A stretch of 64,000 nucleotides of DNA from Actinoplanes sp. DH11 (GTDB lineage Bacteria > Actinomycetota > Actinomycetes > Mycobacteriales > Micromonosporaceae), in NCBI RefSeq assembly GCF_020873875.1, contig NZ_JAHWGU010000004.1, positions 186,001 to 250,000 on the forward strand, given 5' to 3'. Below are positions 49,176 to 59,774 of the stretch, piece after piece. The notes under the pieces were generated by a model. The model was not told the origin of the DNA. It saw only the letters and a program-made list of their open reading frames with translations, and searched no databases. A program made the position numbers and the translations under genes. Position 1 is the first letter of the stretch. Every line of letters begins with the position of its first letter.

Positions 49176-50629
49176 CGCGGCACCGGGGCGGCGGAGATCA
49201 TCTCCATCGGGACCGCGATCAGGTCGACCCCCTCGGTGCCGGTGACCCGGGCCCGGACCAGGTCGCCGGGGCGCAGGGCGGAGACGTCCACCCCGGCCTC
49301 ACCGGCGACGAGCGTGGTGGAGCCGTCGACCTCGGGCGCCTGGTGCCCGGCGCGGCCCTCGACCTCGCCGTCCTCGACCGTGTCGACGAGCACCTCGACG
49401 GTGCTGCCGAGCCGCTCCTCGGCGCGCTGGGCACACAGCTCCTCGACGAGCGCGGTGACCCGGTCGTAGCGCCGCTTGATCGCGGCCTCGCTGACCTTGC
49501 CGGGCAGACCGGCGGCCTCGGTGCCGTCCTCGTCCGAGTAGTCGAAGATGCCGACCGCGTCCAGGCGGGCCTCGGTGAGGAAGCGCATCAGCTCCTCGAC
49601 GTCCTGCTTGGTCTCGCCGGGGAAGCCGACGATGAAGTTGCTCCGGGCACCGGCCGCCGGGGCCAGCTTGCGGGCCGAGTCGAGCAGTTCGAGGAAGCGC
49701 TCGGTCGAGCCGAACCGGCGCATCCGGCGCAGCACCGGCTCGCTGGAGTGCTGGAAGGAGAGGTCGTAGTAGGCGGCGACGCCGGGCGTGGTCGCGATCG
49801 CCTCGACCAGGCCGGGCCGGGTCTCGGCCGGCTGCAGGTAGCTCGCGCGCACCCGCACGATGCCCTCGACCGCGGCCAGCTGGGGCAGCAGCTTCTCCAG
49901 CAGGCGCGGGTCGCCCAGGTCCTTGCCGTACGACGTGCTGTTCTCGCTCACCAGGACGAGCTCCCGGACGCCGGTCTTGGCCAGCCACTCCGCCTCGGCC
50001 AGCAGCTCCTGCGGGTCGCGGGAGACGAAGGCACCGCGGAACGCTGGGATCGCACAGAACGCGCAGCGCCTGTCGCAGCCGCTGGCCAGCTTCAGCGACG
50101 CCACCGGGCCGCTGTCCAGCCGGCGACGCAGCACGGTGCGCAGGTGGGCCGGGGTGTGCTCGTCGACCGTCGCGTGGCCGGGCACGACCACCTTGGCGGT
50201 GTGCCGCTTCACCGGGGTGATCGGGAGCAGCTCGCGGCGGTCCCGCGGGGTGTGCGCGTCCAGGCTCTCGCCGCGCAGGACGGCGTCGAGCCGGTCGGTG
50301 ATGTCGGTGTAGTCGTCGAAGCCGAGCACCGCGTTCGCCTCGGGCAGGTTGTCGGCGAGCTCCTTGCCATAGCGCTCGGCCATGCAGCCGGCGGCCACCA
50401 CCTTGGCGCCGGTGTCGGCGGCGGCGAGCAGGGTGTCGATCGAGTCCTGCTTCGCCTTCTCGACGAACCCGCACGTGTTCACCACGACCACGTCGGCGCC
50501 CTCGGCGTCGGTGCCCACCTCCCAGCCCCCGGCGTCGAGACGGGCAGCGAGTTCTTCCGAGTCGACCTCGTTACGGGCGCAGCCCAGGGTCAGGAGGGCG
50601 ACACGGCGGGAGGATGGGGTTTCGGGCAC
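49172..50629 (-). CDS. rimO: Ribosomal protein S12 (aspartate C3) methylthiotransferase
   Basis: 485 residues; a MiaB-like radical SAM enzyme that modifies a conserved Asp of S12. The N-terminal MTTase domain has [27 protein letters not shown] and AGCMAERYG. The radical-SAM motif is [14 protein letters not shown]. The C-terminal TRAM domain runs [30 protein letters not shown]. RimO is told from MiaB by CARNEVDSE. It heads the rimO-pgsA-cinA run. Confidence 0.95.
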   Translation of the reverse strand: MPETPSSRRVALLTLGCARNEVDSEELAARLDAGGWEVGTDAEGADVVVVNTCGFVEKAKQDSIDTLLAAADTGAKVVAAGCMAERYGKELADNLPEANAVLGFDDYTDITDRLDAVLRGESLDAHTPRDRRELLPITPVKRHTAKVVVPGHATVDEHTPAHLRTVLRRRLDSGPVASLKLASGCDRRCAFCAIPAFRGAFVSRDPQELLAEAEWLAKTGVRELVLVSENSTSYGKDLGDPRLLEKLLPQLAAVEGIVRVRASYLQPAETRPGLVEAIATTPGVAAYYDLSFQHSSEPVLRRMRRFGSTERFLELLDSARKLAPAAGARSNFIVGFPGETKQDVEELMRFLTEARLDAVGIFDYSDEDGTEAAGLPGKVSEAAIKRRYDRVTALVEELCAQRAEERLGSTVEVLVDTVEDGEVEGRAGHQAPEVDGSTTLVAGEAGVDVSALRPGDLVRARVTGTEGVDLIAVPMEMISAAPVPR

Positions 50630-50754
50630 CTGGCAAGGTTACCGGGCGGCAGGCGGGTGCCCGTCGTCCGCTCGGCTGGTAACCGGGACACCCGGACGTC
50701 TGTGACCCGGACGTCCGGGTTCGGCAATTCCGACGTCTGCGCCCGGTAACCCTG

Positions 50755-52059
50755 ATGCCCTACACTCCCCGGCTCGTGACGAGATTCCTTACACGGGGGA
50801 AGAATCCCGAAACGTTGCTGCTGGTGGCTTTGATCGGTGTTGCCGCCGCCATCCGCTGGGTCGGGTTCAGCAACGAGACAGGCGACTGGGTGTCGTTCCT
50901 TCGCCCGTGGAGCATTTATATCGCCGAGAACGGCTATTTCGGCGCGCTCGCCGACGAGTTCGCCAACTACAACATGCCGTACCTGTATCTGCTGACCGCC
51001 CTGACCTGGCTGGACCCGCACGTACCGGGGACCGTTCTGCCCCTCATCAAGCTCAGTTCGGTGTTCTTCGACGCCGTCACGGCCTTCTACGCCGCCCGGA
51101 TCGTCGGATTGCGCTGGCCGGACCGCCGGGTCGGCCTGATCGCCGGCGTGGGGGTGCTGCTGCTGCCGACCGTGGTGCTCAACGGCTCCTGGTGGGGTCA
51201 GTGCGACACCGTTTACACCGCGTTCACCGTGGCCGGCGTCTACTACCTGCTGCGCGAGCGGCCGTGGCTGGCCGCGCTGCTGTTCGGGATCGGCGTCTCC
51301 ATCAAGCTCCAGGCGTTCTTCCTGTTCCCGGTGCTTTTCGTGCTGCTGATGGCCGGCCGCATCATCAAGCTGCGGCACCTGCTCGTCATCCCGGCCGTAT
51401 TCCTCGGCCTGCTGGTGCCGGCCTGGCTGGCCGGGCGGCCGTTCCGCGATCTGCTGATGATCTACGCGGAGCAGGGCGGCCAGTACGACGCGCTGACGCT
51501 CGGGGCACCGTCGATCTACGCGTTCGTCAACCCGCAGCCACAGTTCCTCAGCCTGATCCGTACCGGTGGGCTGGTCTTCACGGTGGCCGCGGTGCTCGTC
51601 CTGACCTACGTCGTCCTGATCCGCCGGACCGTTCTCGACGCCAAGCGCATCGTGCTCCTCGCCGCCGCCTTCAGCATCCTGGCGCCGTTCCTGCTGCCCG
51701 GCATGCACGAGCGCTATTTCATGCAGGCCGACGTCTTCACCCTGATCGCGGCGTTCTGGGTGCCCGTCCGGCTCTGGTTCGTGCCGCTGCTGGTGCAGGT
51801 GGCCTCGATCTCGAGCTACATCCCGTACCTGTTCATCGCGCGCGCCAATCCGCCGATGGACAAGCGGATCCTGGCGCTGATGATGTTCGCCTCGCTCCTG
51901 GTCCTCGTGATCACCCTGCTGCGCCGCGACCCGGCGGAGCCGGTGGTGCCGCGGCAGGCGGCGCCGGTGACCCGGGTGCCCGAGCCTCGGCCGGCGGACG
52001 AGCCGGAGACGCTCTCGCTTCTAGTGCCAAAGCCGGTTGGCAATACGATTGCCGGGTGA
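50755..52059 (+). CDS. Multi-spanning GT-C-like glycosyltransferase
   Basis: 434 residues with about ten to eleven membrane segments. The early loop carries ETGDWVSFLRPWSIYIAENGYFGAL, where Asp near residue 44 may be the catalytic acid of GT-C enzymes. Later blocks are LNGSWWGQCDTVYTAFTVAGVYYLL and LLPGMHERYFMQADVF, typical of polyprenyl-phosphate-mannose-using transferases in actinobacteria. Acceptor unknown; lipid or glycan. The stop overlaps the start of the next gene (GTGA), and its 3' end contains an operator-like dyad. Confidence 0.8.
   Translation: MPYTPRLVTRFLTRGKNPETLLLVALIGVAAAIRWVGFSNETGDWVSFLRPWSIYIAENGYFGALADEFANYNMPYLYLLTALTWLDPHVPGTVLPLIKLSSVFFDAVTAFYAARIVGLRWPDRRVGLIAGVGVLLLPTVVLNGSWWGQCDTVYTAFTVAGVYYLLRERPWLAALLFGIGVSIKLQAFFLFPVLFVLLMAGRIIKLRHLLVIPAVFLGLLVPAWLAGRPFRDLLMIYAEQGGQYDALTLGAPSIYAFVNPQPQFLSLIRTGGLVFTVAAVLVLTYVVLIRRTVLDAKRIVLLAAAFSILAPFLLPGMHERYFMQADVFTLIAAFWVPVRLWFVPLLVQVASISSYIPYLFIARANPPMDKRILALMMFASLLVLVITLLRRDPAEPVVPRQAAPVTRVPEPRPADEPETLSLLVPKPVGNTIAG
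52039..52053. promoter_or_regulatory. Inverted repeat GGCAAT-N3-ATTGCC at the start of the HTH gene
   Basis: GGCAATACGATTGCC is a perfect 6+3+6 dyad ending 2 bp before the GTG of the regulator. Its core CAAT-N3-ATTG recurs at 52686-52696, before the next gene. Confidence 0.5.
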
Positions 52060-52697
52060 CGACCCCGGATGACCTGACCGATCTCGCGGCCGTGGCCGCC
52101 CTGACCGACGGCGTGCGCCGCAACGCCTACCGGGTGGTGGCGGCCGCGCGCCCCGGTCCGATCGGACGCGACGAGGTGGCCGAGGCGCTCGGCATCGGCC
52201 GCACTCTCGCCGCCTTCCACCTGGACAAACTGGTGGACGCGGGACTGCTGGAGATCTCGTACGCCCGCCGCTCGGGCCGCACCGGTCCGGGCGCCGGGCG
52301 GCCCGCCAAGCTGTACCGTCCGGCCGCCGCCGAGCATGCGGTGAGTGTGCCGCCGCGCGCCTATCGCGCCGCGGCGGAGTTGCTGGCCGAGGCCCTGGAG
52401 CGGGTGGGCGCCGACGAGGCCCTGGCCAAGGTGGCGCGGGCACACGGTCGGTCGCTGCGGGACGGTGACGTGGCGGAACGACTCGCCGGCCACGGTTACG
52501 AACCCGACTTCTCCCAGGACATCGTCACATTCCGGAACTGTCCTTTCCACCGCTTGGCGGAGCAGTTCCCCCCACTCATCTGTGGCATGAACCTGGCCCT
52601 GATCGACGGCCTCGTCGAGGACAGCGGGTGGACCGCCCGGATGGACGCCGCTCCCGGCCGCTGCTGCGTGACGCTCTCTAAAAAGCAATCTGATTGA
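52056..52697 (+). CDS. Winged-HTH regulator with cysteine cluster, SufR/ArsR-like
   Basis: 213 residues from GTG 52056, overlapping the previous stop by 3 bp. The N-terminal winged helix (ARPGPIGRDEVAEALGIGRTLAAFHLDKLVDAGLLEISYARRSG) is followed by a C-terminal sensor with cysteines in FRNCPFHRLAEQFPPLICGMN and GRCC, resembling the Fe-S-binding domain of SufR-like regulators. It may sense iron-sulfur status or redox. The dyads around it and before the next gene suggest autoregulation and a target. Confidence 0.8.
   Translation: MTTPDDLTDLAAVAALTDGVRRNAYRVVAAARPGPIGRDEVAEALGIGRTLAAFHLDKLVDAGLLEISYARRSGRTGPGAGRPAKLYRPAAAEHAVSVPPRAYRAAAELLAEALERVGADEALAKVARAHGRSLRDGDVAERLAGHGYEPDFSQDIVTFRNCPFHRLAEQFPPLICGMNLALIDGLVEDSGWTARMDAAPGRCCVTLSKKQSD
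52686..52696. promoter_or_regulatory. Second CAAT-N3-ATTG operator candidate
   Basis: CAATCTGATTG lies 34 bp before the DUF3291 start and overlaps the end of the regulator gene. It matches the core of the dyad at 52039-52053. Confidence 0.45.
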
Positions 52698-52729
52698 CAT
52701 TAGAAGGCGCGCCTGGTGAGCTGAGTGCC

Positions 52730-53230
52730 ATGACCGACTTCCACCTGGCCCAGATCAACACCGCGCGCCTCCGAGCCCCGCTGGAAGACCCGTCCATGGC
52801 CGAGTTCGTCACCGGCCTCACCCTGATGAACGCCCTCGCCGACCGCTCACCCGGCTTCGTGTGGCGGCTCGAAGGCGAGAACGGCGACGGCACCATCGCG
52901 GCGCCCGCCGACCCGATGCGGATCTACACGCTCTCGGTCTGGGAGTCACCCGAGCACCTGCGGGCGTACGCCTACCAGAGCGAGCACCTCGACTACCTGC
53001 GCCGCCGCCGCGAATGGTTCGTCCCGCACGGGCACGAGGCCGCACTGGTGATGTGGTGGATCCCCGCCGGTCGCACCCCGACCCTGCGGCAGGGCATCTC
53101 CCGGCTGGGCCGGCTGGCCGCCGCCGGGCCGACGCCGGAGGCCTTCACCTTCCGGCAGTCGTTCCCGGCGCCCGTCAGTCCCCGTCCACTCGCAACGACG
53201 CCAGAGTCTCCTCGAGCTCGTCCGGCTTGA
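52730..53230 (+). CDS. DUF3291 protein (antibiotic-biosynthesis-monooxygenase-like fold)
   Basis: 166 residues from ATG 52730. The block [44 protein letters not shown] and the later [27 protein letters not shown] ... MWWIPAG are typical of DUF3291, a ferredoxin-like ABM-superfamily protein of unknown reaction. It follows the SufR-like regulator and probably shares its control. The last 56 bp overlap the convergent ftsK gene. Confidence 0.85.
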   Translation: MTDFHLAQINTARLRAPLEDPSMAEFVTGLTLMNALADRSPGFVWRLEGENGDGTIAAPADPMRIYTLSVWESPEHLRAYAYQSEHLDYLRRRREWFVPHGHEAALVMWWIPAGRTPTLRQGISRLGRLAAAGPTPEAFTFRQSFPAPVSPRPLATTPESPRARPA

Positions 53231-55697
53231 TCAGCACGTCCCGGGCCTTCGAGCCCTCGGACGGTCCGACGATGCCGCGGGTCTCCATCAGGTCCATCAG
53301 CCGGCCCGCCTTCGCGAACCCGACGCGCAGCTTGCGCTGCAGCATCGAGGTGGAACCGAACTGGCTGGTCACGACGAGCTCGATGGCCTGGATCAGGAGC
53401 TGAAGATCGTCGCCGATCTCCTCGTCGATCTCCTTCTTCTTGCTCGGCGGCGCGTCGGTGACACCCTCGGCGAACTCCGGCTCGCGCTGGTCCTTGCAGA
53501 ACTTGACGACCGCGTGGATCTCTTTCTCGTCGACCCAGGCGCCCTGGATGCGGACCGGCTTGGACGCGCCCATCGGCAGGAAGAGACCGTCACCGCGGCC
53601 CAGCAGTTTCTCCGCACCCGGCTGGTCCAGGATGACCCGCGAGTCGGCGAGGCTGGAGGTGGCGAACGCCAGCCGGGACGGCACGTTCGCCTTGATCAGA
53701 CCGGTCACCACGTCGACCGACGGGCGCTGCGTGGCGAGCACCAGATGGATGCCGGCGGCCCGGGCCAGCTGGGTGATCCGGACGACCGAGTCCTCCACGT
53801 CGCGCGGCGCCACCATCATCAGGTCGGCCAGCTCGTCGATGATCACCAGCAGGTACGGGTACGGCTTCATCTCGCGCTCGACACCGGGCGGCGCCGTGAT
53901 CTCGCCACTGCGGACCTTGCGGTTGAAGTCGTCGATGTGCCGGACCCCGTTGGCCGCGAGATCGTCGTACCGCTTGTCCATCTCGGCGACGACCCACTCG
54001 AGAGCGTCGGCGGCCTTCTTCGGATTCGTGATGATCGGCGTGACGAGGTGCGGAATCCCCTCGTACGCCGTCAGCTCCACCCGTTTCGGGTCGACCAGCA
54101 GCAGCCGCACCTCGTCCGGCGTGGCCCGGCTGAGCAGCGACACCAGCAGCGAGTTCAGGCAGCTCGACTTGCCCGCGCCGGTGGCGCCGGCGATCAGGAT
54201 GTGCGGCATCTTCGCCAGGTTCGCCACCACGAACCCGCCCTCGATGTCCTTGCCGAGCGCGACGAGCATCGGGTGGTGATCGGCGGCGGCGGCGCGCGAG
54301 CGCAGCACGTCACCGAGCGACACGTTCTCCGGGTCGGTGTTCGGGATCTCCACGCCGACGGCGCTCTTGCCGGGGATCGGGCTGAGGATCCGCACGTCCG
54401 GCGACTTCACCGCGTACGCGATGTTGCGCGACAGCTGGGTGATCCGCTCGACCTTGGTGCCCGGGCCGATCTCCACCTCGTAACGGGTGACTGTCGGCCC
54501 CCGGGTGAAGCCGGTGACCAGGGCGTCCACGTTGAACTGCTCGAAGACACCGGTGAGCGCTGCCATGATCTCGTCGTTGGCGCGGCTGCGGGCCTTCGCC
54601 GGCGGGCCGGTGGCCAGGATGTTCGCCGGCGGCAGGCGGTAGTCGCCCTTGACCGCCGAGATCTCCAGCTGCTCGGCCCGGGTCGGCGGCATCGGCGTGT
54701 GCTCGGGCGGCGGCTTCTTCCGGCTCACCGGAACCTTCGGCAGCGCCACCGTGTCGTGCAGGATGATCTCTTCGTCGAAGTCGTCCGGCGGCTCCGGAGC
54801 GACCTCGGCGGGTTCCGCGAGGGCGGCCTGGCGGCGGCGCGGCGACGGCCGGCGCGGTTTCGGCGCGGGCTCCTCGTCCTCCTCCTCGATCACCGGCGCC
54901 GGCTGGTGCGGCGCGGCGCGGCCGGAGACCAGGTCGAGCACCTGGACGATCCGCTCCGGGATCCGCGCGATCGGCGTCGCGGTGATCACCAGGAAACCGA
55001 AGACGAAGAGCAGGACCAGCAGCGGTACGCCCACCCAGGCGGTCACCGCTCGTTCCAGCAGGCCGCCGACGCCGTACCCGAGAAGGCCTCCGGCCTGGTC
55101 CACGGCGAGACTGTCGGCCGGCCGCTCGGAGATGTGCATCAGTGACGCGGTGGCCACCGTGATCGCCGTCCAGCCGACCAGGGTGCGCCCCCGGTGGTCG
55201 GGGTCGGCGGGTTCCCGCATCAGCCGGATCGCGCCGTAGAAGAGCAGCAGCGGGAACAGCGCCGCCAGGCTGCCCAGGAAGAGCCGGATGGTGTCGGCCA
55301 GCCAGATGCCGACCGGCCCGCCGCTGTTGGCCCAGACCGCCACCGAGACCAGGATGGCGAAGCCGAGCAGCAGCAGCCCGGCACCGTCACGGCGGTGCTC
55401 GGGGTCGATGTTGCGCGCGGTCGCTGCCTGCCGGCCCACCCCGCGGAACACCCAGCCGACGCTGTGCGCCGCCCCCATCCAGACCGCGCCGACGCCGCGG
55501 CCGAGGCCGGATGCGAGCGTGGCGCCGGCCGTGGAGCGGCGCGCGACCGGGCGCTTACGGGGCGCGGTCGCCTTACGTGTGGTGCCGGTGCGTGCCGCCG
55601 GCTTGCGTGCCGCCGGTTGCCGGGCACGGTTGACTGCGGCGCCGCGCGGTGTCGACGCGGCACGGCCCCGGCTCGCCGGAGGAGTACGGCCCGCCAT
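53175..55697 (-). CDS. ftsK: DNA translocase FtsK/SpoIIIE
   Basis: 840 residues from ATG 55697 (GTG 55706 is an alternative). A basic, Arg/Ala-rich N-terminus is followed by four membrane helices, an acidic/proline linker and the motor: [23 protein letters not shown], Walker [16 protein letters not shown] and Walker [14 protein letters not shown]. The C-terminal gamma domain ([35 protein letters not shown]) reads polar sequences near the terminus. It pumps chromosomal DNA at the septum. The membrane anchor is intact. Confidence 0.96.
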   Translation of the reverse strand: MAGRTPPASRGRAASTPRGAAVNRARQPAARKPAARTGTTRKATAPRKRPVARRSTAGATLASGLGRGVGAVWMGAAHSVGWVFRGVGRQAATARNIDPEHRRDGAGLLLLGFAILVSVAVWANSGGPVGIWLADTIRLFLGSLAALFPLLLFYGAIRLMREPADPDHRGRTLVGWTAITVATASLMHISERPADSLAVDQAGGLLGYGVGGLLERAVTAWVGVPLLVLLFVFGFLVITATPIARIPERIVQVLDLVSGRAAPHQPAPVIEEEDEEPAPKPRRPSPRRRQAALAEPAEVAPEPPDDFDEEIILHDTVALPKVPVSRKKPPPEHTPMPPTRAEQLEISAVKGDYRLPPANILATGPPAKARSRANDEIMAALTGVFEQFNVDALVTGFTRGPTVTRYEVEIGPGTKVERITQLSRNIAYAVKSPDVRILSPIPGKSAVGVEIPNTDPENVSLGDVLRSRAAAADHHPMLVALGKDIEGGFVVANLAKMPHILIAGATGAGKSSCLNSLLVSLLSRATPDEVRLLLVDPKRVELTAYEGIPHLVTPIITNPKKAADALEWVVAEMDKRYDDLAANGVRHIDDFNRKVRSGEITAPPGVEREMKPYPYLLVIIDELADLMMVAPRDVEDSVVRITQLARAAGIHLVLATQRPSVDVVTGLIKANVPSRLAFATSSLADSRVILDQPGAEKLLGRGDGLFLPMGASKPVRIQGAWVDEKEIHAVVKFCKDQREPEFAEGVTDAPPSKKKEIDEEIGDDLQLLIQAIELVVTSQFGSTSMLQRKLRVGFAKAGRLMDLMETRGIVGPSEGSKARDVLIKPDELEETLASLRVDGD

Positions 55698-55860
55698 GGA
55701 TGTCACCGTAGCCCGCCCGAGCCATCCTGCAGAGAAGGCGCACCGTGACAGCTTCTCGCTTTCCGGTGCCCGGGATTGCCCGGTGCCGAGGCCGAGCCGC
55801 TGACCTGCGGCTGAGCGCAACTCGGGGTAGGCACTGATCAACCCTCGATACCATCACGAG

Positions 55861-56274
55861 GTGCAGCCTCTCGATAACGACATGATTAAGGCCGCGCTGG
55901 ACGCGCGTGGCTTCTCGTACTTCGTCGATGCCGACGGGGACATCGCCGGCAACTTCCAGGGCAACCTCATCTACTTCTTCCGGCTGGGCGAGCGCCAGGA
56001 GATGCTCCAGATCCGGGCGATGATGCAGCACGTCTTCTCGGTCGAGGACGTACCGAAGCTGTACGAGTTCTGCAACGCCTGGAACCGCGACCAGCTGTGG
56101 CCGAAGTCGTACGTGCAGGTCACCGACGACGGCAAGGCGATCGTCATCGGTGAGGTCTCCGCCGACTGGGAGCGGGGCGTGACCCCGGAGCAGCTGGACC
56201 AGGTGCTGCTCTGCGGCATCGCGACCGGCTGCCGGATGGGCGAGGCGCTCGGCGAGCTGAAGTCCGGCTCCTGA
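55861..56274 (+). CDS. YbjN-domain protein
   Basis: 137 residues from GTG 55861. The YbjN fold (DNDMIKAALDARGFSYFVDADGDIAGNFQGNLIYFFRLGE, then YEFCNAWNRDQLWPKSYVQVTDDGKAIVIGEVSADWERGVTPEQL) resembles type III secretion chaperones and sensors. In actinobacteria such genes are common, with unknown role. Divergent from ftsK. Confidence 0.85.
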   Translation: MQPLDNDMIKAALDARGFSYFVDADGDIAGNFQGNLIYFFRLGERQEMLQIRAMMQHVFSVEDVPKLYEFCNAWNRDQLWPKSYVQVTDDGKAIVIGEVSADWERGVTPEQLDQVLLCGIATGCRMGEALGELKSGS

Positions 56275-56337
56275 CCCCGGGCACCTGAAGGACCTCCGTA
56301 CCGCCGGCGTCCCGGGCACCTCTCGGGCACACGACAA

Positions 56338-56363
56338 GGGCCCCGCTCGTGCGAGCGGGGCCC
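56338..56363. terminator. Bidirectional terminator
   Basis: GGGCCCCGCTCG (56338-56349) pairs perfectly with CGAGCGGGGCCC (56352-56363); a tight hairpin between convergent genes, followed by no long T-run. Confidence 0.8.
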
Positions 56364-56419
56364 TGATCGGTGCTGCCGGACCCGGTCACCCGGCCGGGTG
56401 GAGGTGCCGGGGACGGCCG

Positions 56420-57985
56420 TCAGGAGACGTTGAACCCGAGCTGGTAGGCGCCGGAGCCGGCGGTGGCCACGACCACGTACCGGTAGGTGCCGGACCGGCC
56501 CTCGAAGGTCAGCGTCTTGTCGCCCGCACCGGTCGCGCGGGCCACCGCCCGGAACTGGCCGCGGCTGTTCTGCCGCTGGAGCACCAGGTCGAAGTCGGCG
56601 CCGTCCGGCGCGTCCAGGCAGGCGGTGTGCGTGCCGGCGCGGGCCCGGTAGGCCCCGCCGTCCGGCTGTGCCTGCGCCGAACCGGCACGGGAGACGCTGC
56701 CCTGGCGCTGAACCGGGAGCGCGTCACAGGCGGACGCGGCCGGCTCCTCCTCGGCGGGCGGCTCCTCGGCCCCGCCACCGGCGGGAGGCTCAGCACCGGC
56801 GGGCGGCTCGGCACCGCCACCGGAGGTGACAAGGGTCAGGTCGCTCGCCGCCAGGATCTCGTTGAGCGGCTGGAAGAACGTCTCGCCGCCGGACGTGCAG
56901 TCGCCGGAACCGCCCGAGGTCACGCCCTGGGCCTGGTCGCCGGAGAGCCACGGACCACCCGAGTCGCCACCCTCGGCGCACACGTCGGTACGGGTCAGAC
57001 CGGTGACCGCGCCCTCCGGGTACCGGACGGTCTGGTTCTTCGCGAGAATCGTGCCGCAGAACGTGCCGGTGGTGGAACCCGACCGGCAGATGGCCGCGCC
57101 GACCGGCGCCTCGGTGTTGCCGGCCACCGGTAGCTCGTTGCCCCGGAAGTCGTTGACCACCGCCCGGGGCGTCCAGTCGCCGTTCACCGCGACGAAGCCC
57201 ATGTCCGCCTCGCCCGGGAAGACCGACGCCTCCACGGTGCCCTGCGCCGCGTTGTTGAAGCCGGTCGTCTGCGAGCCCTCGGCGCCGCAGTGTCCGGCGG
57301 TCACGAAGCCGCCCTCCACCGAGAAACCGATGGAGCAGCGGGCCTGCCCGCCACCCACGTTGATGAAGTAGGGGTCACCGCCCCGCACGTCGAAGAGCGG
57401 CTTCGGCTGCGCCTTGCTGACCTTGACGGTCACCGCGGCGGCCGGCACCCCGGCATCGGTGGCGAACTCCAGGGCCTCGTCCTTCGCGCCCGGCTTCGCC
57501 ACCACGACGACCTTGTTGGTGGCGACGTCGACATACCAGCCGGTCAGCTCGTCGGCCTCGGCGACCGCCGCGTCCAGCTTGGACTTCGCCGCGTCGAGTT
57601 GCGCCTCGCTCCGCTTCACAAGCACCGGCACCGCACCGGCGGCCTTGACCGCCTTCGCCGCGCCCGAACCGGTCACCGCGACCTTCAGCGTGGTGCCGTC
57701 CTCGGCCAGCCAGGCGCCGCCGAAGCCGGCGCCGGTCTGCATGGCCAGCGTGGCCGAGACACCGCCGGCCCACTCGGAACGGGCAAGCCGGGTACGCGCC
57801 TGGTCACCGTCGAGGCCCATGTCGCGCTTCATCGCCGCGAGCAGTTCCGGTGCGACTCCCCCGGAACTCACCCGCGCCGGTTCGTCCGGCTCGTTGGTGC
57901 CGGCCATGGACGGCAGGGTGAAAGCCACCGCCGCCCCGGCCGCCACCACCACCGCCGCCGTCACGGCGATCGGTCTGCGCTGCAT
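56420..57985 (-). CDS. Secreted trypsin-like serine protease (alpha-lytic/streptogrisin type)
   Basis: 521 residues from ATG 57985, which is 8 nt after GGAGGGAG. Signal peptide 1-29, then a pro-region (residues 35-195) with alpha-lytic-protease-type repeats, then the S1 catalytic domain: His232 in TAGHCG, Asp261 in EADMGFV, Ser342 in GGDSGGPW. Paired cysteines surround these. A Pro/Ala/Glu linker leads to a C-terminal domain of about 110 residues that resembles a pre-peptidase C-terminal (PPC) fold. Likely an extracellular digestive enzyme folded by its pro-region. Confidence 0.93.
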   Translation of the reverse strand: MQRRPIAVTAAVVVAAGAAVAFTLPSMAGTNEPDEPARVSSGGVAPELLAAMKRDMGLDGDQARTRLARSEWAGGVSATLAMQTGAGFGGAWLAEDGTTLKVAVTGSGAAKAVKAAGAVPVLVKRSEAQLDAAKSKLDAAVAEADELTGWYVDVATNKVVVVAKPGAKDEALEFATDAGVPAAAVTVKVSKAQPKPLFDVRGGDPYFINVGGGQARCSIGFSVEGGFVTAGHCGAEGSQTTGFNNAAQGTVEASVFPGEADMGFVAVNGDWTPRAVVNDFRGNELPVAGNTEAPVGAAICRSGSTTGTFCGTILAKNQTVRYPEGAVTGLTRTDVCAEGGDSGGPWLSGDQAQGVTSGGSGDCTSGGETFFQPLNEILAASDLTLVTSGGGAEPPAGAEPPAGGGAEEPPAEEEPAASACDALPVQRQGSVSRAGSAQAQPDGGAYRARAGTHTACLDAPDGADFDLVLQRQNSRGQFRAVARATGAGDKTLTFEGRSGTYRYVVVATAGSGAYQLGFNVS

Positions 57986-58072
57986 CTGGAGAACTCCCTC
58001 CGCCACGGGTGCCGTGGGGGCGGCACCGGTGACTGGGAATACGCAGCTCGACCGAGAACGGTTTAAAAAGTG

Positions 58073-59761
58073 TCAGACTTCCACCACAGTGGGGACAATC
58101 ATCGGCCGCCTGCGATATGCGTCGTTGACCCAGCGGCCCACCGTCCGGCGCACCACCTGCTGCAACTGGTGCGGGTCGGTGATGCCGTCCTCCGCCGACC
58201 GGTGCAGCGCCGCGGTGAGCAACGGGATCACCGGGTTGAAGGCGTCCGGGTCCTCGGAGAAGCCCTTGGCCGAGATGCTCGGCTCCCCGACCACCTTGCC
58301 GGTCACCGAGTCGATCACCACGGTGGCTGCGATGAAACCGCCGTCACCGAGGATCCGCCGCTCGGTCAGCAGCGACTCGCTGACGTCGCCGACCGCGAGA
58401 CCGTCGACGTACACATACCGGCTCTTGACCCGGCCGACCACGCGGGCGTGGCCCTCGACCAGGTCCACCACGTCGCCGTCCTCGCAGAGCACCACCCGGT
58501 CCGGCGCGACGCCGGACTCGATGCCGAGCTGGGCGTGGGCGCGCAGGTGCCGCCACTCGCCGTGCACCGGCATCAGGTTGCTCGGCCGGACCACGTTGAG
58601 CAGGTAGAGCAGCTCCCCGGCGGGCGCGTGCCCGGAGACGTGCACCTTCGCCGTCTCCTTGTGCACCACTGTCGCGCCGGCCCGGGCCAGCTGGTTGATC
58701 ACCCGGTAGACCGAGGTCTCGTTACCCGGGACCAGCGAACTCGCGAGCACCACGGTGTCGCCGGACGTGATGCTGATGTGCCGGTGGTCGCCGGTGGACA
58801 TCCGGCCGAGGGCGCTCATCGGCTCGCCCTGTGAACCCGTCGACATGAAGACGATCTCGTCGGGCGGGAGCCGGGTCGCCTCGTCGAGACTGACCAGCAG
58901 GCCGTCCGGGATGCGCAGCAGGCCCAGGTCACGGGCGATGCCCATGTTCCTGACCATGGAGCGGCCGATCAGGGCGACCTTCCGGTCGTACTCCCAGGCG
59001 GCGTCCATCACCTGCTGGACCCGGTGCACGTGCGAGGCGAAGCTGGCCACGATGATCCGGCCGCGGGCCTTGCCGAAGATCGAGCTGAGCACCGGGCCGA
59101 TGTCCCGCTCCGGGGTCACGAACCCGGGGACCTCGGCGTTGGTGGAGTCGGAGAGCAGCAGGTCGACGCCCTCGGCACCGAGCCGGGCGAACCCGGCCAG
59201 GTCGGTGATCCGGCCGTCCAGCGGCACCTGGTCCATCTTGAAGTCGCCGGTGTGCAGGACCAGACCCGCCGGCGTGCGCACGGCGACCGCCAGCGCGTCC
59301 GGGATCGAGTGGTTCACCGCGAAGAACTCGCACTCGAACGGGCCGAGGCGCTCGGTCTGGCCCTCCCGCACGGTGAGCGTGTACGGGTCGAGGCGCCGCT
59401 CCGCCAATTTCGCCTCGATCAGCGCGAGCGTGAACTCCGACCCGACCAGCGGGATGTCCGGCTTGTGGGCCAGCAGATAGGGCACCGCACCGATGTGGTC
59501 CTCGTGCCCGTGGGTCAACACGATCGCCTGAATGTCGTCGAGCCGGTCCAGGACGGGCGCGAAGTCGGGCAGGATCAGGTCGACGCCGGGCTGCTCGACA
59601 TCGGGGAACAGCACCCCGCAGTCGACAACGAGCAGTTTCCCGTCGTACTCGAAGACCGTCATGTTGCGGCCGATGGCGCCGAGTCCGCCGAGCGGGACGA
59701 CGCGCAAGGCGCCTTCCGGCAGTGGCGGCGGCGGACCCAGCTCCACGTGAGCTTGACTCAT
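58073..59761 (-). CDS. rnj: Ribonuclease J
   Basis: 562 residues; metallo-beta-lactamase endo/5'-exoribonuclease. The metal motif is LTHGHEDHIG; later ligands are in LHTGDFKMDQ and SGHAPAGE. Beta-CASP blocks include ASFASHVHRVQQVMDAAWEYDRKVALIGRSM and NLMPVHGEWRHLRAH. It begins 13 bp after dapA on the same strand, the widespread dapA-rnj pair. With RNase Y it completes the mRNA decay pair in this window. Confidence 0.95.
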   Translation of the reverse strand: MSQAHVELGPPPPLPEGALRVVPLGGLGAIGRNMTVFEYDGKLLVVDCGVLFPDVEQPGVDLILPDFAPVLDRLDDIQAIVLTHGHEDHIGAVPYLLAHKPDIPLVGSEFTLALIEAKLAERRLDPYTLTVREGQTERLGPFECEFFAVNHSIPDALAVAVRTPAGLVLHTGDFKMDQVPLDGRITDLAGFARLGAEGVDLLLSDSTNAEVPGFVTPERDIGPVLSSIFGKARGRIIVASFASHVHRVQQVMDAAWEYDRKVALIGRSMVRNMGIARDLGLLRIPDGLLVSLDEATRLPPDEIVFMSTGSQGEPMSALGRMSTGDHRHISITSGDTVVLASSLVPGNETSVYRVINQLARAGATVVHKETAKVHVSGHAPAGELLYLLNVVRPSNLMPVHGEWRHLRAHAQLGIESGVAPDRVVLCEDGDVVDLVEGHARVVGRVKSRYVYVDGLAVGDVSESLLTERRILGDGGFIAATVVIDSVTGKVVGEPSISAKGFSEDPDAFNPVIPLLTAALHRSAEDGITDPHQLQQVVRRTVGRWVNDAYRRRPMIVPTVVEV

Positions 59762-59774
59762 TCGCCTCTTCCTG

